A stretch of 9,849 nt of DNA from Rubrobacter sp. (GTDB lineage: Bacteria > Actinomycetota > Rubrobacteria > Rubrobacterales > Rubrobacteraceae), in contig JAFAPF010000079.1 of assembly GCA_019247245.1 (NCBI GenBank), positions 1 to 9,849 on the forward strand, written 5' to 3'. A program made the translations under genes and the position numbers. Below are positions 5,685 to 9,849 of this stretch, one piece after another (the first letter of the stretch is position 1; each line of letters starts with the position of its first letter). The notes under the pieces are model-generated. The model was given only the letters and a program-made list of their open reading frames with translations. It did not search any database and was not told where the DNA came from.

Positions 5685-7451
5685 AGCCTTAAAAATCCCA
5701 AAGACAGAGTTGTTGGTTCCAGAGGTAGCCTCGAAGTTAGGGAGGTCCTCGATAGCCTTTCGGACCGCAGACCGAGGGGCGGCCGACGGCGGCCAAGGAT
5801 CATCGTTCCCGTGCTACTCATCTGTGCCCTCGTAGCCACGCTAGTGGCTACGAACTACCTGGGCAACTCCGGCAAGATCTACCCGGGTGTCATGGTCGGG
5901 AGCGTGGATATCGGTGGTAAGACACCCGAGGAAGCCCGGAAGATACTTCAAGAGCGCACGGGTGAACTTAAGGAGGTGAAGCTTACCGGGCCGGAGGAGC
6001 TAACCTTTAGCACCGACAGGATGGCCGTGAACTTCGACGTCCAGACCACCGTAGACCAGGCTTACGCTGTCGGGCGCCAGGGAGGCATCTTCAAGCGCCT
6101 CAGCGACAGGATAGCAGCGAGCTGGGGCACGGTATACGTCGCGCCGGTGGTGGATTACAACCAGAGTGCTATCCAGACCGAAGTCGAGAAGCTGGCCGCG
6201 CAGTTGAGCAAGAAACCCGAGGACGCCTACGTAAGCGTCAAGGGCTCTGAGGTGCAGCCGGTCGAGTCCCGCGAGGGGTACGCAGTAGACGTGGCGGCAA
6301 CGGTGGCGAACGTGGAGCAGGCCATAAACGACCTGACCGGCGAGGCCGAGATCTCCGGAGGGGCACTTGAGCCCGAGGTTCTAACCCCTGCAGCCGATAC
6401 GGCCGCAGAAAAGACCAAGGAGGTGGTGTCCGACGAGCCCGTGGTCTTTACCGCCGAGGATAAGCAGTGGAAGCTCTCACCCAAGCAGATCGGGCAGGCT
6501 TTGAGCTTCGACCCGGAGGGCGGTGAGATACAGGTTAGCCTCGACCGGGACCGACTGCGGGAAGCTCTGTCGAGCGTAATAGAGGACCTGACGGTCAAAC
6601 CGACCGAGGCCGGATATAAGCTTCAAGGCGGCGGCATCTCCGTTACGGAGAGCAAGACGGGCAAGAAGGTGGAAGAGGAGAAGCTGCTCGATGACATCGA
6701 GTCCGGGCTCTTCAGTGGGAAGCGTGAGTATGAGGTTCCGGTGGTCACCGACGAGCCAACGCTTACCACGGAGGAAGCCGAGAGGCTCAAGCCCACGGCC
6801 CTACTAGGTAGTTACCGGACTAACTACACCCTGAGCACCGATACAAGCCCCGAGCGGGTGGAGAACCTGCAGACCGCCTCGAACGCTATAAGCGCGAAGG
6901 TTGTGGCCCCGGGCGAGGTCTTCTCGATGAACGACGTCGTCTCACCGCTGAAATACAACAAGACTAGCGTCATCATCAACGGCGTAGAGGACAAAGCCGA
7001 CGGCGGGGGCTTGTGCCAGGTCACTTCGACGCTGTACATGGCCGCCAACTACGCGGGGCTCGAGATCGTGGAACGCCACCCGCACTACTCGCAGCTTCCG
7101 TACATACGACCCGGTCTGGACGCGACGGTGTGGTTCGGGTCGCTAGACATGAAGTTCAAGAACACAACGGATGGCTATCTTCTTCTCCAGGAATCGGTCG
7201 GCGGCGACGGATACATCTACGCGGGCATCTATGGCCGGCCCACGGGCAAGGAGGTCGAGATGGACTCCGAGCCTGAATACGTGGGGGCCGATTCATCCAA
7301 GTGGATCACCTACCAGACAGTGAAGGAGAACGGGAAGGTCACCTTCGACGATGTCGTCCACACCGATACCTACATGCCCCTGGTGGACGAGCATGGAAAG
7401 ATCATCCCGCCTAACTCCGAAGAGCTCAACGTAGCACCGGTCAATCCCTAG
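5682..7451 (+). CDS. Membrane-anchored VanW family protein with YoaR-type peptidoglycan-binding domains
   Basis: A cell-surface protein of about 589 residues (617 if started at GTG 5598). A short basic cytoplasmic tail (RRPRGGRRRPR) leads into one hydrophobic segment of about 20 residues (IIVPVLLICALVATLVA, near residues 40-59), typical of an N-in signal anchor. The outside part opens with IYPGVMVGSVDIGGKTPEEA, the start of a YoaR-like putative peptidoglycan-binding domain. A second such domain follows at roughly 230-370, containing FTAEDKQWKLSPKQIG. The VanW domain begins near residue 374 (LLGSYRTNYTLS) and contains APGEVFSMND, GGGLCQVTSTLY with Cys445, and GLEIVERHPH. VanW proteins occur in some vancomycin-resistance clusters, but their biochemical role is not established, and this gene by itself does not imply resistance. 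No van ligase or kinase is near. It stands alone and converges on the minus-strand decarboxylase gene, 23 bases away, with no clear terminator between. Confidence 0.92.
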   Translation: MSLKNPKDRVVGSRGSLEVREVLDSLSDRRPRGGRRRPRIIVPVLLICALVATLVATNYLGNSGKIYPGVMVGSVDIGGKTPEEARKILQERTGELKEVKLTGPEELTFSTDRMAVNFDVQTTVDQAYAVGRQGGIFKRLSDRIAASWGTVYVAPVVDYNQSAIQTEVEKLAAQLSKKPEDAYVSVKGSEVQPVESREGYAVDVAATVANVEQAINDLTGEAEISGGALEPEVLTPAADTAAEKTKEVVSDEPVVFTAEDKQWKLSPKQIGQALSFDPEGGEIQVSLDRDRLREALSSVIEDLTVKPTEAGYKLQGGGISVTESKTGKKVEEEKLLDDIESGLFSGKREYEVPVVTDEPTLTTEEAERLKPTALLGSYRTNYTLSTDTSPERVENLQTASNAISAKVVAPGEVFSMNDVVSPLKYNKTSVIINGVEDKADGGGLCQVTSTLYMAANYAGLEIVERHPHYSQLPYIRPGLDATVWFGSLDMKFKNTTDGYLLLQESVGGDGYIYAGIYGRPTGKEVEMDSEPEYVGADSSKWITYQTVKENGKVTFDDVVHTDTYMPLVDEHGKIIPPNSEELNVAPVNP

Positions 7452-7474
7452 GCTGTCAGAGGAAGAGAGGTTGG

Positions 7475-8800
7475 TTAGAGCAGTAGTGCGTCCTGGCCCT
7501 CAAGCACGTCCTCGGGCTTGCCCAAAGGCCGTAAGAGGTGTACCTCATCCTGCCAGAGCAGCGCCTCAGCCGGCGTGGGGTGGCTGAGGAAGCCCAGGTT
7601 ACTGGCGCTGTAGCCGTACGCACCGCTGTAGAACACACCTAGGAGGTCCCCGACCTTGGGCTCCGACAGGGAGATGTTGGTGCCGAACATATCGAGCGGC
7701 GTGCAACAAGGACCAGCCACGGCCACGCTTTCCTCCGGCTCTCTTAGCGCGCTGCTCAGGTTCAAAAGCGGGTAGGACTTACGGAACACCTGCCCCATGT
7801 TGCCGGTAGCGGTGAGGTGGTGGTTCATACCGCCGTCGGTGACGACAAAGGTTTTGCCCCTCATTTGCTTCACCTCTACCACCCGCGTGACGTAGATGCC
7901 CGCGTCAGCCATCAGGTAGCGTCCCAACTCAAAGAGGAACCTGCAATCATCAAGATGCGGGTCGGAGCGGTAGGACTCCAGCAACCTTTGGAAACCCTCT
8001 CCGAACCGTTCCAGGTTGAACTCTGCCATCTTCTCGAAGTACGGTACCCCGAAGCCGCCCCCGAAGTCGATCATCTGTAGCGGTTGCCCGGCCTCGTCGG
8101 CGGCCTCGAGGCCAATCTCAAGGATGTTGCGGCAGTGCTCGAGGAGCGGTTCGACCTCGAACACTTGGGTGGCGGTATACACATGGATGCCGCGCAGGAC
8201 GAGCTGCGGGTAGGAAAGCGTCCTGCGTACGGCGTCGGCCAGGTCTGACTGGTCGATACCGAACTGGCCCACCGTACCACCCATGCGCATCTGCGAGCCC
8301 ATAAGCTGTGCGGCGGGGTTGATCCTGAGCCCTACACCAGTTCTTCGGTCCTTCCGCTTCGCGATGGAGGCGAGGCGGTCGATCTCGTTCAAAGACTCCA
8401 CGTTGACCGCGAAGATCCCCTCCTGAACGGCCCGCCCGAGCTCGTCGTCGGTCTTGCCGGGCCCGGCGAACACGATATCCTCCGGGGTGAAGCCTGCGGT
8501 CCGCGCCACCACCAACTCGCCGGAGGAGGCGACCTCAGCACCAGCCTGCCGCTCCCTGGCTATGAGCTGGCACACGGCGAGGTTGGGGTTGGCCTTGACG
8601 GAGTAAGAAACCTCTACCCCCAGAGCATCCCGGACACGGCGAACCCGGTCGACAATCATCCCCCCGTGATAAAGGTAGAAGGGCGTACCGCACTTTTCGG
8701 CTATACGGGAGATGTGCATTCCGGCGGGGCAAAACTCCCCGTCACGCCAACCGCCGAAGCGCTCCGCCAAAGAGCGGGCCTTATCTATCTGCGTAAGCAT
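7475..8800 (-). CDS. Fold-type III PLP-dependent decarboxylase (LysA/BtrK-like, exosortase-A-associated type)
   Basis: A 441-residue alanine-racemase-fold decarboxylase, most likely acting on an amino acid or an amino acid held on a carrier protein. PLP-lysine is Lys69 in YSVKANPN. Also present are GIHVYTATQ (205-212), the phosphate-binding loop DFGGGFGVPYF (245-255), FELGRYLMADAG (290-301) and GAYGY (393-397). Where diaminopimelate decarboxylases have a Cys-Glu-Ser motif, this protein has GPCCTPLDMFG with Cys366-Thr-Pro-Leu-Asp, as in decarboxylases of exosortase-A-associated clusters and, from memory, the butirosin enzyme BtrK. Ordinary LysA is therefore less likely. The gene overlaps the end of the ligase gene by 20 bases, so they share a transcript. 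The ATG at 8800 has GAGGA directly against it, which is tight. TTG at codon 11 has AAGG eight bases upstream and is an alternative start. Substrate is unknown. Confidence 0.9.
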   Translation of the reverse strand: MLTQIDKARSLAERFGGWRDGEFCPAGMHISRIAEKCGTPFYLYHGGMIVDRVRRVRDALGVEVSYSVKANPNLAVCQLIARERQAGAEVASSGELVVARTAGFTPEDIVFAGPGKTDDELGRAVQEGIFAVNVESLNEIDRLASIAKRKDRRTGVGLRINPAAQLMGSQMRMGGTVGQFGIDQSDLADAVRRTLSYPQLVLRGIHVYTATQVFEVEPLLEHCRNILEIGLEAADEAGQPLQMIDFGGGFGVPYFEKMAEFNLERFGEGFQRLLESYRSDPHLDDCRFLFELGRYLMADAGIYVTRVVEVKQMRGKTFVVTDGGMNHHLTATGNMGQVFRKSYPLLNLSSALREPEESVAVAGPCCTPLDMFGTNISLSEPKVGDLLGVFYSGAYGYSASNLGFLSHPTPAEALLWQDEVHLLRPLGKPEDVLEGQDALLL

Positions 8801-9849
8801 TCCTCACCGCCTGCCGGTCGATCTTGCCTGAGGGGGTTTTCGGCATCTCGTCTTCGACGAATATCTCCTTCGGGACCATATACGGCGGCCCGTTCTTTAT
8901 GCAATATTCCCGTATTGTGTCCAAGGTACCTTCGTCGCCTCTGTCCCGCAACGACACTACCGCGAAGACCTGCTGCCCGAGTTCGGGATCGGGCACCCCG
9001 AAGGCGCAGGCTTCCCGTACTATGCCCGTACCCACCAGGAGGCCTTCTACCTCCTCGGGGCTTAGGCGGTAGCCCTGGGTTTTGATCATGTTGTCCTCGC
9101 GGCCGACGAAGTAGAGGTAACCTTTCTCGTCCCGCCGGACCATATCACCGGAGTAGACCACCTTCTCCTCGATGATGAGTTCCGGAGGAGCGAAGGGGTG
9201 CGGGCGGTACGCCTTGCGCGTAGCTTTCTCCTTACCCCAGTAACCTAGAGCGACGGTGGGGCCGCGGTGGACCAGCTCGCCCGGCTCACCGGAGGCGCAC
9301 TCGCGCCCTTCTCTATCTACTACGTAGATCTCGGTGTTGGGTATGGGCTTACCAATGCACTCGGTTCCGCGATCCAGCTCTTCCGGAGGCAGATAGGTAG
9401 AACGGAACGCCTCCGTCAGCCCGTACATCAGGTATATCTTGGTGCCAGGCAAGAGTCGACGAAGCTCCTCCAAGTTCGCCTGGGGTATCCGGCCGCCGGA
9501 GTTGGTGATGTAGCGCAGGCGCTCGAGCGGCTGCCCTTCAATAGCCTTCGCACCACGGAGCAACAACGCCCACAGTGGCGGCACGCCGGCCAGCCCGGTG
9601 ATCTCGTACCTGCGCAGGGCACGCAAGAGATCACCTGGCAGCCTGGAGTGCTGAAGGACCAGGGTGGCTCCCACCCGCAAGGAGGTCGTCAGCTGGTTGA
9701 GCCCGTAGTCAAAGCTGAAGGGGAGCGCCGAAAGTATGCGATCCTCTACAGTGTTCTCGAGGTAAGTTGAGACGATCTGGGCGCCCACCACGAGGTTGCG
9801 CTGGCTGGTAGCCACCCCTTTCGGGAGACCGGTCGAGCCGGACGTGTAC
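8781..9849 (-). CDS. AMP-forming acyl/aminoacyl ligase, partial (N-terminus beyond window)
   Basis: An adenylate-forming enzyme that activates a carboxylic acid with ATP and passes it to CoA or a carrier protein. The frame is open to the right edge, so the GTG at 9815 is not a start: the preceding codons read YTSGSTGLPKG, the ATP/phosphate-binding core motif. The visible 355 residues continue with LMYGLTEA (near 140), GELVHRG and ALGYW (near 190-205), YSGDMVRRDEKGYLYFVGRE (232-251), the hinge and MIKTQGYRLSPEEVE, and PKTPSGKIDR with the catalytic Lys near 342. About 150-180 N-terminal residues are missing. The order ligase then decarboxylase, overlapping by 20 bases, matches acyl-CoA ligase/decarboxylase pairs of exosortase-A-associated clusters. 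A carrier protein gene would be expected near but is not in the window. It ends at TAA 8783-8781. Substrate cannot be read from the sequence. Confidence 0.93.
   Translation of the reverse strand, partial: YTSGSTGLPKGVATSQRNLVVGAQIVSTYLENTVEDRILSALPFSFDYGLNQLTTSLRVGATLVLQHSRLPGDLLRALRRYEITGLAGVPPLWALLLRGAKAIEGQPLERLRYITNSGGRIPQANLEELRRLLPGTKIYLMYGLTEAFRSTYLPPEELDRGTECIGKPIPNTEIYVVDREGRECASGEPGELVHRGPTVALGYWGKEKATRKAYRPHPFAPPELIIEEKVVYSGDMVRRDEKGYLYFVGREDNMIKTQGYRLSPEEVEGLLVGTGIVREACAFGVPDPELGQQVFAVVSLRDRGDEGTLDTIREYCIKNGPPYMVPKEIFVEDEMPKTPSGKIDRQAVRNAYADR

Noticed and set aside
5682..7451. Vancomycin-resistance locus
   Set aside because: Only a VanW-domain protein is present. The van ligase, dehydrogenase, dipeptidase and two-component genes are absent, and VanW proteins are widespread in non-resistant bacteria.
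8666..9085. Plus-strand open frames opposite the decarboxylase and ligase genes
   Set aside because: They lie antisense to well-conserved enzyme motifs and have Arg/Pro/Gly-rich low-information sequence.

Overview
The window looks like chromosome from a high-GC Gram-positive bacterium, most likely a Rubrobacter-like actinobacterium. This rests on GC-rich genes with frequent GTG/TTG starts, an ergothioneine methyltransferase, a VanW/YoaR-type wall protein with one membrane anchor, and the general flavour of the proteins. The genus is inferred, not proven. No tRNA, rRNA, CRISPR array or intact mobile element was found.

Layout. (1) 1-1134, minus: the N-terminal two thirds of a glutamine-dependent NAD+ synthetase (nadE), cut by the window edge. 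(2) About 1135-3445: a decayed zone. It holds the nadE upstream region, unrecognised coding-like remnants in mixed frames on the plus strand (1260-1695), a perfect hairpin (1768-1786), and the wreck of an MsbA-type ABC exporter on the minus strand (1835-3325). The exporter has lost its first membrane helices, carries six nonsense codons in one otherwise unbroken frame, and has several frameshifts near its 3' end. (3) 3445-4363, plus: a two-gene operon of a stand-alone, degenerate CheY-like receiver and a Nudix hydrolase of the ADP-ribose pyrophosphatase type, overlapping by 8 bases. (4) 4492-5514, plus: egtD, the histidine trimethylating enzyme of ergothioneine synthesis. (5) 5682-7451, plus: a membrane-anchored VanW-domain protein with probable peptidoglycan-binding domains. 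(6) 7475-9849, minus: a fold-type III PLP decarboxylase and, overlapping it by 20 bases, an AMP-forming acyl/aminoacyl ligase that runs off the right edge.

How the genes may work together. The ligase and decarboxylase form one transcription unit. They resemble the ligase/decarboxylase pairs of exosortase-A-associated clusters and the BtrJ/BtrK logic of butirosin synthesis, in which a carboxylic acid is activated onto a carrier protein and decarboxylated there. That is the most interesting part of the window, and its genes to the right cannot be seen. NadE and the Nudix enzyme could both touch NAD/ADP-ribose metabolism, but they are separate transcription units divided by the pseudogene zone, so no joint pathway is claimed. 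EgtD (thiol antioxidant) and the VanW protein (cell wall) look like independent genes.
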